Positions 1 to 9,148 of a stretch of DNA of 64,000 nt are shown piece by piece. The notes under the pieces are model-generated. The model saw only the letters and a list, made by a program, of their open reading frames with translations. It had not been told where the DNA came from and searched no databases. Made by a program: the position numbers and the translations under genes. Source of the DNA: Aureispira sp964404215 (GTDB taxonomy: Bacteria; Bacteroidota; Bacteroidia; Chitinophagales; Saprospiraceae); contig CAYOJF010000001.1 of assembly GCA_964404215.1 (NCBI GenBank), positions 43,029 to 107,028 of the forward strand, given 5' to 3'. Numbering within the stretch: the first letter of the stretch is position 1; each line of letters begins with the position of its first letter.

Positions 1-774
1 GGCATCAATAGTACCACCACTGAAGGTTCCTAGATCAGCAACAGGGCATTCTACCGAAGCTCTGACCAAACAATCGGGGGTATAGTTAGAGAGGATAGAC
101 ATAATAATAGTTACCTCTTGCTCCTTCTCAGAAAAATGATCTTGTTCTGCTACAAATGCTTGCAAAGAACGAGCAGCTTCCTCTAAAGTAGAATTGATGA
201 AGTTAGCTCCCATAGAATCACAAGTCTCAAAAGACATTTTGAGCTGATAATAATGAGGCTCTAAACTAGTTTTGTCTACCAATTCGATAGAAGAAATTCC
301 TCCACCTCTACCACGCATACTTTTAGTAATATGATCCGTATCTTGTAGAATTCTATCTCTGAGGGCATTAAAAATACCATGTAATTTATGTGTTTCACCT
401 TTCCACTCAAAGTGGACTTGACCTATTTTTTGAGTAGCAATAATTTCGGCTTTGAAACCACCTCTTTTGAGCCAAAATTTGGCCGCAGCAGAAGCGGCAG
501 CTACTACAGAACTTTCCTCTATAACCATTGGGACACAATAAAGGTTACCATTGATTTGTAGATTCGGTACTACACCATAAGGCAAATAATAGTTACTAAC
601 CGTATTCTCACTAAAATCATCAAAGATTTTTTGCTTTTGTGGATCTCCATACCAAAAGCTTTTGAGTTCACGAGCGACTTCTTCTGGATGTGAAAAGAAG
701 TTTTCTACTAACCAACGCATTTTGCCACGCTTAGATAGTTTCGAAAATCCAGATACAATTTGAGTCTTTTTCAT
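1..774 (-). CDS. mvaA: Hydroxymethylglutaryl-CoA reductase, class II-like (3' part cut off by window edge)
   Basis: The frame is open from an ATG at 774 down to base 1, giving the first 258 residues; the C-terminus lies outside the window. HMG-CoA reductase converts HMG-CoA to mevalonate, the committed step of the mevalonate route to isoprenoids. The family signature VPMVIEESSVVAAAS is at about residues 81-95, with the catalytic-type glutamate inside it, and CDSMGANFINS at about 185-195 matches the substrate/cofactor-binding motif of bacterial enzymes. Preceding residues (LPYGVVPNLQINGN) also match the class II pattern. The gene lies 68 bp downstream of isopentenyl-diphosphate isomerase on the same strand, supporting a small isoprenoid operon. 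Cofactor preference (NADH or NADPH) cannot be judged. Confidence 0.93.
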   Translation of the reverse strand, partial: MKKTQIVSGFSKLSKRGKMRWLVENFFSHPEEVARELKSFWYGDPQKQKIFDDFSENTVSNYYLPYGVVPNLQINGNLYCVPMVIEESSVVAAASAAAKFWLKRGGFKAEIIATQKIGQVHFEWKGETHKLHGIFNALRDRILQDTDHITKSMRGRGGGISSIELVDKTSLEPHYYQLKMSFETCDSMGANFINSTLEEAARSLQAFVAEQDHFSEKEQEVTIIMSILSNYTPDCLVRASVECPVADLGTFSGGTIDA

Positions 775-842
775 GTTTAGTCGTATTCAATTGATGAATC
801 ATTATATTCTACAGACGTTATTACCACTGTGTACAGTTGGAA

Positions 843-1904
843 TTAACGAATGGTTAAGTAATTTTTAGCCAATGCTAAGCCTTTTATTTGAGTCGTAATA
901 TATTGGTGCAATACCTCATAGTCTCCTCTCGCATGTTTCAGAAAAGCAGAAGCTTGACCATAAATAGCAGGCAAATTTGTTTTATTGATCAAGTAATAAC
1001 CATCTAAGAAATCTTGTATACCACCAGATACAATTACCTGTCCACAGAGACGTTTTTGTCCTATTTCGGTTATGATTTGGTTGGTAATATTTACCATATC
1101 AGCAGCACTGTGCCCAATATTCGCTAGCTTTTCGTAGATAGTTTGCTTTTGAGCATCACTACGAAGTAGTTCTAGTTTCGCAAAGTTGGTTCCTCCATTA
1201 GCAGCAAAATCAATAGCTTCTATTGGGAGTTCAAAAAGTGCTTTGAGGCTTTGGTATCCCATTCCTTGTCCTACTTCTTTTACAATGATTTTGAGTGTAG
1301 GAAATTGGTCAATAATACGTTTGATAGTATCAATAGGAGGATACAAGAATCGGTCACCCTCAGGTTGTAACCATTCTTGAAATGGATTAACATGTATGAT
1401 TAGACCATCTGCTCGTAGTTTTTGGAGCAGATCAGTAATCAAATTTATTTTGTTAGTATCCAATAGTTGCTCTAGCTGTGCAATCCCAAGATTAGCATAT
1501 AACGGTAGGTCATCACCAATCAAGTGACGAACATCGAAATCAGCCAAGTGCTCATCGCTGGTCAATAAACCTCTGCAAGAGCCTAACCCCATTCCAAATC
1601 CAAATTCTCCTGCGGCACGTGCTAGATTATGATTGATGATACCTGCATAGGCAGTACCTCCAGTCATACTAGACACCCAAAGGGGAGCTTTCATTTGTTT
1701 CCCCAAAAAATCAAAGCTTTCTGCTTCTTTTTGAGTCGGGTGACCTGCCAACAATGGTTCATAATAGAAACGATTGTCGAGTTTGCTAGTTGCAATCTGC
1801 GATTGAAAGGCCAATTGAATATGATCTTTCTTACGTTCAGTGGCAGTTTCGTTTTTATCTACAAAGGACACTGGTTGTTTTTTATGAATGATAGTTTGTT
1901 CCAA
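843..1904 (-). CDS. fni: Type 2 isopentenyl-diphosphate Delta-isomerase (FMN-dependent)
   Basis: Interconverts isopentenyl and dimethylallyl diphosphate in the cytosol using reduced FMN. The 353-residue length is normal for the family. Visible hallmarks are ERKKDHIQLA near residue 23, the SSMTGGT loop near residue 78, and a TIM-barrel C-terminal half with IVKEVGQGMG, ANGGTNFAK and VSGGIQDFLDG, which fit the FMN phosphate-binding and active-site loops. The assigned start is a TTG at 1904; no in-frame ATG lies nearby upstream, and an ATG further in would remove conserved sequence, so TTG is plausible but unproven. Adjacent mvaA supports a mevalonate pathway role. Palindromes at 2010-2025 and 2045-2068 lie upstream. 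Confidence 0.93.
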   Translation of the reverse strand: MEQTIIHKKQPVSFVDKNETATERKKDHIQLAFQSQIATSKLDNRFYYEPLLAGHPTQKEAESFDFLGKQMKAPLWVSSMTGGTAYAGIINHNLARAAGEFGFGMGLGSCRGLLTSDEHLADFDVRHLIGDDLPLYANLGIAQLEQLLDTNKINLITDLLQKLRADGLIIHVNPFQEWLQPEGDRFLYPPIDTIKRIIDQFPTLKIIVKEVGQGMGYQSLKALFELPIEAIDFAANGGTNFAKLELLRSDAQKQTIYEKLANIGHSAADMVNITNQIITEIGQKRLCGQVIVSGGIQDFLDGYYLINKTNLPAIYGQASAFLKHARGDYEVLHQYITTQIKGLALAKNYLTIR

Positions 1905-2009
1905 AATGATAATCTTTTGTGAAGATACGGCAAAAAATAATAATTACCTTTTCTTGCCTATTAAATTGAGTAGGTGGTCTTATTCTACCTTTATTTGGTA
2001 TACTTTATA

Positions 2010-2025
2010 TAGTAGTATACTACTA
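2010..2025. repeat. 16-bp perfect palindrome upstream of fni
   Basis: The bases TAGTAGTATACTACTA read the same on both strands. The palindrome is itself flanked by a shorter inverted pair (CTACCTT near 1986 and AAGGTAG just after 2025), so the whole 1985-2032 segment could form a cruciform or bind a dimeric regulator. It lies about 105 bp upstream of the fni start and downstream of the ABC permease, so it could be an operator for the isoprenoid genes or part of a terminator. Function is inference. Confidence 0.45.
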
Positions 2026-2044
2026 AGGTAGAGCTTTGTTTCAA

Positions 2045-2068
2045 AACTTTCAATTTTAATTGAAAGTT
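2045..2068. repeat. Short perfect hairpin between ABC permease and fni
   Basis: AACTTTCAATT (2045-2055) and AATTGAAAGTT (2058-2068) form an 11-bp inverted repeat with a two-base centre. It sits about 100 bp beyond the stop of the permease gene and is AT-only apart from two pairs, without a good T-run, so a terminator role is weakly supported. Confidence 0.35.
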
Positions 2069-2171
2069 TAACTTCTTTCCAATATTGCTATTAAGCATGA
2101 TAGACACGAAACAGCGATTTTGTGAAATTGTTTAATAAGTCCATATAAAAGTTAAACAAAACTTTTGAAAG

Positions 2172-3413
2172 TTATTCATATCGCAACGATTCTATGGGAT
2201 CTAATCGAGAGGCTTTGAGTGCTGGATAGAGTCCTGAAATTAGACCAACTACCAAACACAAGGAAACGCCTAGTCCAATCCATGCCCAAGGAATAATGAA
2301 ATCACCTCCTAATTGACTAGTAACCCCATTGCCTGCTAAAATACCAAGCACAATTCCTACTAATCCCCCTAGTTGACAAATGACAATAGCTTCTACTAAA
2401 AATTGGATTAGAATGGTTCGCCTTGTCGCTCCCAATGATTTACAAATGCCTATTTCGCGAGTTCGTTCGGTAACGGACACCAACATGATATTCATCAGTC
2501 CAATAGCAGCTCCCAATAGGGTAATCAACCCAATAAAAATAGCAGCAACTTGTATAGTGGCTGTATTTTCTACAATCAGGGCAATGAGTCCATCACTTTT
2601 TTCAAGAATAAAATCAGATTCTTCCCCTGGTGCCGTTTGTCTTATTTGCCTAAATATACCCTCAGCGGCTGCCATGGCAGCATCTAGGTCCATGGTATTT
2701 TGAGCCATGACCGAAACGTTGTAGGAATTGGTCTGAGAACCAAAAAATTTCCGTAGTGTTTGAAGAGGAATGACCACCATTCGATCACCACTGAAAGTCA
2801 TACTAGATCCTTTTTCTTCCAAAATACCAACAATAGTAAAATTGATATTACGAATCGTAACCATTTGTCCAGTAATATTTTCCTTACTTTGATTAGGAAA
2901 GAGTTTATTGGCGATAGCATTGCCAATGATAACAATATTACGTCCTAGTTCTGCTTCTGTAGCACTGATATTACGCCCTACTTCTAATTTGTAGCCCGCT
3001 ACATCCAAGTAATTTTCATCAATACCATAGACCGTGATATTGGGGTTAGTTTCTTCTTTTTGACGCTGAACGATGCTACTGGTTGATCCCAGTGCAGATA
3101 CAGATACTACCGCAGGATATTGATAGCGTTCCTTGAATGCTGAAGCTTGTGCAAAAGTGATTTTATCACCAATGACGCGTCTTCGTCCACGTCTTCCGCC
3201 ACTAATTCCGGTGCCTTTTCGCATGACATTGAAAGTGTTGGTCCCCATGCTTGCCAGATTATTGGTCAGAGAGCTTTTAATGGCGTCAATAGAAGTCAAT
3301 ATTCCTACTAATGCCATGATACCAAAAGCTATGATCAGGAGTGTGAGCACAGCTCGTAACATATTAGCTCTAATAGCAGTAAATGCCTGTTGGATATTTT
3401 CGGACAATGTCAT
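2172..3413 (-). CDS. ABC transporter permease, MacB/FtsX type
   Basis: 413 residues with the standard layout of MacB-like permeases: one N-terminal membrane helix (about residues 19-43), a periplasmic MacB-type core domain up to about residue 270, then three FtsX-type membrane helices (about 285-310, 335-360, 375-400) ending in GLYPALKASRLDPIESLRYE. This C-terminal signature is typical of permeases that couple periplasmic work (efflux, lipoprotein or peptide export) to a cytoplasmic ATPase. No ATPase or membrane-fusion partner is in the window, so the substrate is unknown. The ATG overlaps the TAA of the upstream EEP-family gene by one base (TAATG), implying translational coupling. The Arg/Gly-rich GGRRGRRR stretch near residue 72 is unusual. 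Confidence 0.88.
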   Translation of the reverse strand: MTLSENIQQAFTAIRANMLRAVLTLLIIAFGIMALVGILTSIDAIKSSLTNNLASMGTNTFNVMRKGTGISGGRRGRRRVIGDKITFAQASAFKERYQYPAVVSVSALGSTSSIVQRQKEETNPNITVYGIDENYLDVAGYKLEVGRNISATEAELGRNIVIIGNAIANKLFPNQSKENITGQMVTIRNINFTIVGILEEKGSSMTFSGDRMVVIPLQTLRKFFGSQTNSYNVSVMAQNTMDLDAAMAAAEGIFRQIRQTAPGEESDFILEKSDGLIALIVENTATIQVAAIFIGLITLLGAAIGLMNIMLVSVTERTREIGICKSLGATRRTILIQFLVEAIVICQLGGLVGIVLGILAGNGVTSQLGGDFIIPWAWIGLGVSLCLVVGLISGLYPALKASRLDPIESLRYE

Positions 3414-4510
3414 TAATAACGGATTTGAGTATAGATGGGATAATGATCGGAGGTAGTATGGTCAATGACCTGAAATGCTTGCAGAGATAGGTCTGGACTA
3501 ACAAAGGCATAATCAATTCTTAAAAAAGGAATGCTACCAGCATAAGTACTTCCCCAGCCAGCCCCTTTGATGCTGAAGGCATCTTTCATACCGTCAGAAA
3601 GACAATGGTAGGCATAGGAGCTAGGAGTATCATTCATATCGCCACATACAATGACAGGATAGGGGCTATTGGTAATGTGGTTGTGAATGAATTTTACCTG
3701 TTGTTCTCGGAGTAAGAACGCATTTTTTAGCTTTCCGTTTATCTTTTTATATTTTTCTTGTGTTTCATTTTGGTTTAGGGTCGTAATATTTTCTTGTTTG
3801 AGTACCTGTTTTTCATCTCCACTAAGCCGAACAGATTGCAAATGAAAACAATAGACACGGAGTATTTCATCTTCTATTTTGATATCAGCGAAAATGGCTC
3901 CATTGTAAGTCCCTTTGAATGCAATTGCTCCCTTTTTTAAGATTGGATATTTTGAAAAAATAGCTAAGCTACTACCACCAGCTTGATAATGATATTTGAG
4001 CCCCATCTTGTGAGCTAATTCTTTTTCTGACCTCTTGTTGTAGGCCATTGTTTTACCAGAGAATTCTTGTCCACAAAAAATATCAACCCCTTGTTCTTTA
4101 ATAATATTAAGAATGCTTTGGTGAGCTTTGTCCAATTGATCTATTTGCTTTTTTTGATAAAAGGGGGCATCAAAATAGCGAACATTATAGCTCATGACTT
4201 TTAGCTGTCGGTCGCCTTCTGCGTGAGCCCCTACAAAATTGAAAGCAAAGAAATTGAGAAAATAACTATAACCAATGACCATACAGACTAGTGACAAATA
4301 AAAATAGCGTTTTCGTCGATAGAGCCACCATCCAGCAAATAGGATATTGATGAGTAATAAATAAGGGTAACCTAATGCAAGTATAGCTAAATAATAAAAA
4401 GTAGATGGGGGGACATAAGCTGCTAAGTAACTTAACAGTAGTAAGCCACTAAAAAAGACATTGATACCAAATAAGGATTTATTTATGGTCCGTTTCAACC
4501 AATCAAACAT
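3413..4510 (-). CDS. Membrane-anchored endonuclease/exonuclease/phosphatase-family hydrolase
   Basis: 365 residues: three hydrophobic helices in the first ~90 residues, then an EEP-fold domain. The domain shows MSYNVRYFD at its start, a GQEF metal-ligand motif, VCGDMNDTPSS (catalytic Asp/Asn) and a C-terminal SDHYPI (catalytic Asp-His), so the metal-dependent phosphodiesterase active site is intact. The topology suggests the catalytic domain lies outside the cytoplasmic membrane, as in many Bacteroidota members of this family whose substrates are unknown. The stop codon overlaps the start of the ABC permease by one base, so the two are probably co-expressed. It could act on nucleic acids, inositol phosphates or sphingolipids; the sequence does not decide. 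Confidence 0.85.
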   Translation of the reverse strand: MFDWLKRTINKSLFGINVFFSGLLLLSYLAAYVPPSTFYYLAILALGYPYLLLINILFAGWWLYRRKRYFYLSLVCMVIGYSYFLNFFAFNFVGAHAEGDRQLKVMSYNVRYFDAPFYQKKQIDQLDKAHQSILNIIKEQGVDIFCGQEFSGKTMAYNKRSEKELAHKMGLKYHYQAGGSSLAIFSKYPILKKGAIAFKGTYNGAIFADIKIEDEILRVYCFHLQSVRLSGDEKQVLKQENITTLNQNETQEKYKKINGKLKNAFLLREQQVKFIHNHITNSPYPVIVCGDMNDTPSSYAYHCLSDGMKDAFSIKGAGWGSTYAGSIPFLRIDYAFVSPDLSLQAFQVIDHTTSDHYPIYTQIRY

Positions 4511-4715
4511 GGATGTTTTTTTTGATGGGATTTGTGTAGAAATAGTAAAAGCGTGTTTGAATTAAAACATACTTAAGATAGCTTGTGGGAAATCCCTTCT
4601 TTTTGTGATGGCGAACCATTTTAGATATACCCTAATAGACGAATATAGCATTGGTGAATCGTCAACTCAAAGTTGCATTAATTATGGATAGGGCTAATTA
4701 CCTAATGTATTAGAA

Positions 4716-5705
4716 CTACTTATAACGGTCTAAGAATACTTTTTCGTCCTCAGATAAACCATCATAGCCAGAGCGTTTTATCTTTTCTAGTATCGCATTG
4801 AGACATTCTTCTCTGCTCATGTCGCTATATTTTTGGATAAAAGAGCGTCCATATTCGTTGCCATAATAGTCGGAACGAGCACTACCTTTGTAGACTTTCA
4901 TGGTAGCTTTGAAACTAGGTTGTTCACCTTTCTTAGCTTTTTTCCTTTTAGCAGCTTTGTTTTTATTGTAGTTGTGTGTACTCTTTTTTCTGAACTGAAA
5001 AAAATCAATGACCCTATTGACTGGTACAGCCATATCTTTACCTCGGCGGAGTTGCTGAATAAAAAACCACCCCATGAAAGCTCCTCCTAAGTGAGCAAAA
5101 GCTCCTCCAGGATTATTATTTAGGGTGCCTATTATATTCAAGATTACCCAACCTACAGCAATATAACGGAGTTCTATATTGACATTGATAAAAGGTATAT
5201 GAAAAGTCCCTGTAGGACTGAGTGTAGCAGTCGCAAATACAACAGCCATTACACTAGCAGAAGCTCCTAAAATATGTCCTGCATCTTGATAATTGTCAAA
5301 AACGGGAAAGATATTAAAACACAAACTAAAGAACAATGCTCCTGCTATACCTCCCCAAAAGTAAATGGGGAAGATCTTTTCGCTGGACAATAAATCATTG
5401 AGTCTAATACCAAAAATATATAGAATCAACATATTGGACAGCAAATGCCAGGCATCAGCGTGCAAAAACATGTAGGTGAACATGGTCCAGAGCCGAAATG
5501 GAATCTGTATCCATTGAGAGGGAAACCAAAACCACTCTCGCATGAAACCATCAAAATCGACAGAAGGAACTTGCAAGATTAGATAGAATGGCACAAAAAT
5601 CAATAGCAAAGCCACATGTATAGCTACATTGACCATTATCAGGCGGATAATGGGGCTACCATGCCTAAATCGCATTTTGATATCTTCTGTCATTGATAGT
5701 GCCAT
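4716..5705 (-). CDS. Rhomboid-family intramembrane serine protease with long C-terminal tail
   Basis: 329 residues. Six predicted membrane segments with the rhomboid signature: YMFLHADAWHLLSNM in the helix 2 region, the catalytic serine in GASASVMAV near residue 148 and the catalytic histidine in AHLGGAFMGW near residue 205. Rhomboids cleave transmembrane helices of membrane proteins. After the membrane core is a ~100-residue basic tail (repeated Lys-rich runs) containing a conserved-looking C-terminal helix, SGYDGLSEDEKVFLDRYK, seen in Bacteroidota rhomboids. It follows a second rhomboid gene, 32 bp upstream on the same strand. Natural substrates are unknown. Confidence 0.9.
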   Translation of the reverse strand: MALSMTEDIKMRFRHGSPIIRLIMVNVAIHVALLLIFVPFYLILQVPSVDFDGFMREWFWFPSQWIQIPFRLWTMFTYMFLHADAWHLLSNMLILYIFGIRLNDLLSSEKIFPIYFWGGIAGALFFSLCFNIFPVFDNYQDAGHILGASASVMAVVFATATLSPTGTFHIPFINVNIELRYIAVGWVILNIIGTLNNNPGGAFAHLGGAFMGWFFIQQLRRGKDMAVPVNRVIDFFQFRKKSTHNYNKNKAAKRKKAKKGEQPSFKATMKVYKGSARSDYYGNEYGRSFIQKYSDMSREECLNAILEKIKRSGYDGLSEDEKVFLDRYK

Positions 5706-5737
5706 AACGCTATATTCCTATTCTTCTTTATTTAAAA

Positions 5738-6454
5738 TTAAAAACGCTCGCCCTGCTTACGCCAATATAAAATCATTAGTGCTCCAAAGATTGCTCCTCC
5801 TAAGTGAGCAAAGTGAGCTACACCTGGGTTTCTACCTGTCATGCCCAAATATAATTCAATTGCTCCATAACCTAGGACAAAATATTTTGCTTTTATTGGA
5901 ATAGGTGGGAATAATAAGTAAATCGTTTGATTGGGATATAACATACCAAAAGCGGCAAGCAAACCAAAAACAGCTCCAGAAGCACCAACCATACCAATAT
6001 TAATTAAACTGTTGAAGTTCCCAATTGCAGGAGCTTTATAATTCATGCCTTGTTCAATTAGATCCCGACCATCTGAGACAACCATACTTACTGCTCTGGG
6101 ATCAAGACCCTGTATAGCTTGTTGTATTTCCATGTAATTGACTCCTGACTGCAACAATGCAGCACCTAGACCTGTAGCTATATAATAAAACAAGAAACGC
6201 TGGTGTCCGAAGGCTCGTTCTATTACACCACCAAACATAAATAGTGCAAACATATTGAAAAATATGTGAGTAACACTACCATGCATAAACATGTGTGTGA
6301 CGATCTGATAAGGAACAAACTCTGAACTCACCACAGAAAAGAGAGCCAATTTACTAGAGAGTATCGGGAATGACATAGTTGCTAAAAACATCAAAATATT
6401 AACAATGATGAGGTTTTTAGTAATGGCAGGCAGTGAATTGATTCGGTCTTGCAT
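5738..6454 (-). CDS. Rhomboid-family intramembrane serine protease
   Basis: 238 residues with six hydrophobic helices. HMFMHGSVTHIFFNMFALFM carries the oxyanion-hole type histidine/asparagine, GASGAVFGLLAAFG near residue 160 carries the catalytic serine and HFAHLGGAIFG near residue 212 the catalytic histidine. Unlike the neighbouring rhomboid it has no long cytoplasmic tail. The tandem pair of GASG/GASA rhomboids is a common Bacteroidota arrangement; a relay or shared regulation is inference. It lies 40 bp downstream of the Nfu-type gene on the same strand. Confidence 0.92.
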   Translation of the reverse strand: MQDRINSLPAITKNLIIVNILMFLATMSFPILSSKLALFSVVSSEFVPYQIVTHMFMHGSVTHIFFNMFALFMFGGVIERAFGHQRFLFYYIATGLGAALLQSGVNYMEIQQAIQGLDPRAVSMVVSDGRDLIEQGMNYKAPAIGNFNSLINIGMVGASGAVFGLLAAFGMLYPNQTIYLLFPPIPIKAKYFVLGYGAIELYLGMTGRNPGVAHFAHLGGAIFGALMILYWRKQGERF

Positions 6455-6494
6455 AGCGTATAATGAACATAATGATAAGTAGAGGAGCTATTAA

Positions 6495-7115
6495 CTATCC
6501 CATGATAGCTTCTACTGATTTTACTTCAGGGCACATACGTTTGAGCATGCCTTCTATCCCTACTTTAAGTGTACCACTAGAGGAAGGGCATCCACTACAA
6601 GAACCTTGCATAATGACATTAACGACACCATCATCAAAGGAATGAAATTCAATGTTTCCACCATCCATCTCTACAGCTGGACGAACATATTTGTCTAGCA
6701 GTTGCTTGATTTTGGTCACAATTTCTGCGTCTTCTCCACTATAGACTTCTTCTTGTGCTGCTTTTTGCTTTTCTTGTTCTTCTTCAAAACCCTCTTTGAC
6801 TGCTATACTATCTGACTCAATGAAACTTTTGATGAATTTCTTTAGATCCATGCTGATGTCCGCCCATTCTTTGCTCGCTTCTTTAGTGACAGTAACAAAG
6901 TTGTTACAAATGTAAACCCCTTTGACATAGTCAAATTCGAAAAGAGCTTTTGCTAATGGAGACCATTCGTTGGCTAATTCTTTTTGTTCTTCTTTGAAAT
7001 CAGCCATCTTACGAGGGTAAATCATCAAGTTAGTAACAAACTTAAGTGTCTCTGGATTTGGTGTTTGCTCTGTGTAGAGCATAACAGGTGGCTTAGTTAC
7101 TTTATTATCTTCCAT
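6495..7115 (-). CDS. Nfu-type iron-sulfur cluster carrier (NifU C-terminal domain)
   Basis: 206 residues in two domains. The N-terminal Nfu domain (about 12-100) shows MLYTEQTPNPETLKF and NEWSPLAKALFEFDYVKGVY; the C-terminal NifU domain (about 120-206) carries DKYVRPAVEMDGGNIEFHSF and the CSGCPSS cluster-binding CxxC motif. Such proteins receive Fe-S clusters from the SUF/ISC machinery and deliver them to apo-proteins in the cytosol. A charged Glu/Lys-rich linker joins the domains. The start ATG at 7115 is consistent with the domain start. The rhomboids downstream may be co-transcribed, but a functional link is not evident. Confidence 0.93.
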   Translation of the reverse strand: MEDNKVTKPPVMLYTEQTPNPETLKFVTNLMIYPRKMADFKEEQKELANEWSPLAKALFEFDYVKGVYICNNFVTVTKEASKEWADISMDLKKFIKSFIESDSIAVKEGFEEEQEKQKAAQEEVYSGEDAEIVTKIKQLLDKYVRPAVEMDGGNIEFHSFDDGVVNVIMQGSCSGCPSSSGTLKVGIEGMLKRMCPEVKSVEAIMG

Positions 7116-7410
7116 GGTTGTCTATTTTTATTCTGATTAGGATTGTGCTGCCATCAAAAAAACTAACGTCAACAAACCCTTATAAATCTAATTGCAAAAA
7201 TAACAAAAAAAGGTGGTTTTTGTTGGAAGTCTTTCGATTTTAGTAAAACGATAAGCTACTTATTAAAATAAGGTGCAACTTCCTACATAATAAATTCTCT
7301 AAATGAAGATAAAAAACTATTTTTGTAGTCGATTTTTCAGAATCATTCTTAGACAATAGAATAGGTATTTATTATCTATTTCATTGGAACCAAAATAAAC
7401 AATACTAATC

Positions 7411-8529
7411 ATGCAGTTTTCCATATCATCAGCTGACCTCAAAGAGCAACTTCAGATTATCAATGGAGCTATCAGTAGCAATCCTATTTTGCCTATTTTA
7501 GAGGATTTTTTATTCAAAATAGAAGGAGATACCTTGACAATCACTGCTACCGATAACCATACTTTCATGACTACGGCACTGCATGTAGAAGCGAATGCAG
7601 AAGGTTCGGTTGCTATTCCTGCCCGTATCTTGCTAGATACACTGAAGCAATTACCTACACAGCCTCTTAAGTTCGATATTGATTTGGATACTTTTGCGGT
7701 TAGTATTACTTCTCAGTTTGGTCAGTACAAGTTGGCTGGAGAAGATGGAAACGACTATCCTCGTATTCCTAACCCAGATAATGTAGAGACAATTGAGTTG
7801 CCTGCTACGATATTATTGGAAGGAATCAACAAAACCTTGTTTGCAACGAGTACCAACGACTCGCAAGTAGCGATGATGGGGGTATTTACTCAAATCAATA
7901 CGGAAGGGATTACTTTCGTAGCAACAGATGCTCACAAGTTGGTTAAGTATTCTTTTTCGGATATCGAAACAGATTTGGATGGAGCATTCATTCTACCTAA
8001 AAAAGCATTGAATTTGCTAAAAACTGCCTTGGCAAATAGCAACCAAAGTGTTAGTGTAGCCTATAATGATACGCATGCACTATTTTACTTTGGTAGTCAT
8101 ATTCTAGCTTGTCGCTTGATTGATGAAAATTATCCTAACTATGGTGCGGTTATCCCAACTGATAATCCTAATACGATGAGTATTACACGTTCTGATTTAT
8201 TGAGCTCATTGAAGCGTATTGCCAATTATGCCAATAAAACAACAAACCAAGTCAAACTAGAAATAGGAGATAGCAAATTAAGAATAGAAGCAGAGGATCT
8301 GGATTTTTCTAATCGTGCTACAGAAGAGTTACCATGCTTTTATGATGGTGATGCAATGACGATTGGTTTTAATGCGAAATTTTTGATCGAAATGTTGAAT
8401 ACAATTGGAGGTGACAATGTCAAATTTGAATTGTCTAGCCCTAACCGTGCTGGAATATTACGTACAGAAGAGCAAGCACCTAACGAAGATTTACTGATGT
8501 TGGTAATGCCTGTTATGTTGAATCTCTAA
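7411..8529 (+). CDS. dnaN: DNA polymerase III beta subunit (sliding clamp)
   Basis: 372 residues, normal for bacterial beta clamps, with three repeated clamp folds: MQFSISSADLKEQLQIINGAI at the start, GEDGNDYPRIP closing the first domain, TDAHKLVKYS in the second, and the C-terminal LLMLVMPVML tail that forms part of the partner-binding pocket. The ring tethers replicative polymerase to DNA and recruits repair factors. The gene stands alone here, not next to dnaA, which is normal in Bacteroidota. It is followed by a strong bidirectional terminator at 8560-8601. The upstream 295-bp gap presumably holds its promoter, but I could not pick a convincing one. Confidence 0.98.
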   Translation: MQFSISSADLKEQLQIINGAISSNPILPILEDFLFKIEGDTLTITATDNHTFMTTALHVEANAEGSVAIPARILLDTLKQLPTQPLKFDIDLDTFAVSITSQFGQYKLAGEDGNDYPRIPNPDNVETIELPATILLEGINKTLFATSTNDSQVAMMGVFTQINTEGITFVATDAHKLVKYSFSDIETDLDGAFILPKKALNLLKTALANSNQSVSVAYNDTHALFYFGSHILACRLIDENYPNYGAVIPTDNPNTMSITRSDLLSSLKRIANYANKTTNQVKLEIGDSKLRIEAEDLDFSNRATEELPCFYDGDAMTIGFNAKFLIEMLNTIGGDNVKFELSSPNRAGILRTEEQAPNEDLLMLVMPVMLNL

Positions 8530-8559
8530 TAGTTTTGGAGAACATATCATAGACTTATT

Positions 8560-8601
8560 AAAAAAGGAGTCACTTCTTATCATAGAAGTGACTCCTTTTT
8601 T
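8560..8601. terminator. Bidirectional intrinsic terminator between dnaN and the convergent gene
   Basis: A perfect 12-bp stem GGAGTCACTTCT (8566-8577) / AGAAGTGACTCC (8584-8595) with a six-base loop is flanked by six A on the left and six T on the right, so it can terminate transcription from both convergent genes. Confidence 0.92.
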
Positions 8602-8615
8602 ATAAAACAGGCAGT

Positions 8616-9068
8616 TTATTTTTTACTCATCAACTGAAGTACCATTTGAATATCTTCAGTCAATTTCTTCAGGTCTTTTTCTGTTTTAGCCTCTTTTTCA
8701 GAAGGGTCAGTAGTTGGTCTAGCAGCAGTCGTTTCGTCTTGCTTGACCTCTGTGATTTCTTTTTTGATTCGTTCTTCTTCTTGCTTAAGCTCATCTAGTT
8801 TAGCTTGCAATTCAGAGTCATTGGTTTTTGATCTCAAGTCATCTAATAAAGAACCTAATTTGTCGATAGCATCATCATAAGTACCATCTTTAAACTTCTG
8901 TCCTTCGTTGCTGATAATTCCAAATACACTAGAGAGGACATTTTTACCGTTCTCGATTAGTTCAGCCCCTTGTTGTTTTTCGGCTTCTGTTCCTCTTCCC
9001 AATACTTGTGTGTATATAAGCCAACCCACTAGAAATAGTACGAGGAGTTTGATTAAATTACTGATCAT
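8616..9068 (-). CDS. Small membrane-anchored coiled-coil protein of unknown function
   Basis: 150 residues. One N-terminal hydrophobic helix (about residues 5-20, SNLIKLLVLFLVGWLIYTQV) followed by a highly charged, mostly helical region rich in Glu and Lys with a likely coiled coil at about 70-110 and a Thr/Ala-rich linker before a final helix. No catalytic motif is visible and I do not recognise a named family. The arrangement suggests an inner-membrane protein with a long soluble tail. It converges on dnaN with a shared terminator. The downstream-most residues (LQLMSKK) end just before the terminator. Confidence 0.72.
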   Translation of the reverse strand: MISNLIKLLVLFLVGWLIYTQVLGRGTEAEKQQGAELIENGKNVLSSVFGIISNEGQKFKDGTYDDAIDKLGSLLDDLRSKTNDSELQAKLDELKQEEERIKKEITEVKQDETTAARPTTDPSEKEAKTEKDLKKLTEDIQMVLQLMSKK

Positions 9069-9148
9069 AAATTTGATGTTTAATAAAAATTATGGAGTAT
9101 CGTATTATTCGAGATCATTTAGTGATGTCCTCTAGTCGCTCCAATCGA

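Noticed and set aside
5049..5067. A 19-base word GGAGTTGCTGAATAAAAAA shared with about 14970 in the 500-bp intergenic region
   Set aside because: The copy at 5 kb lies in the rhomboid coding frame and the word is AT-rich; a chance match is likely and no wider similarity exists.
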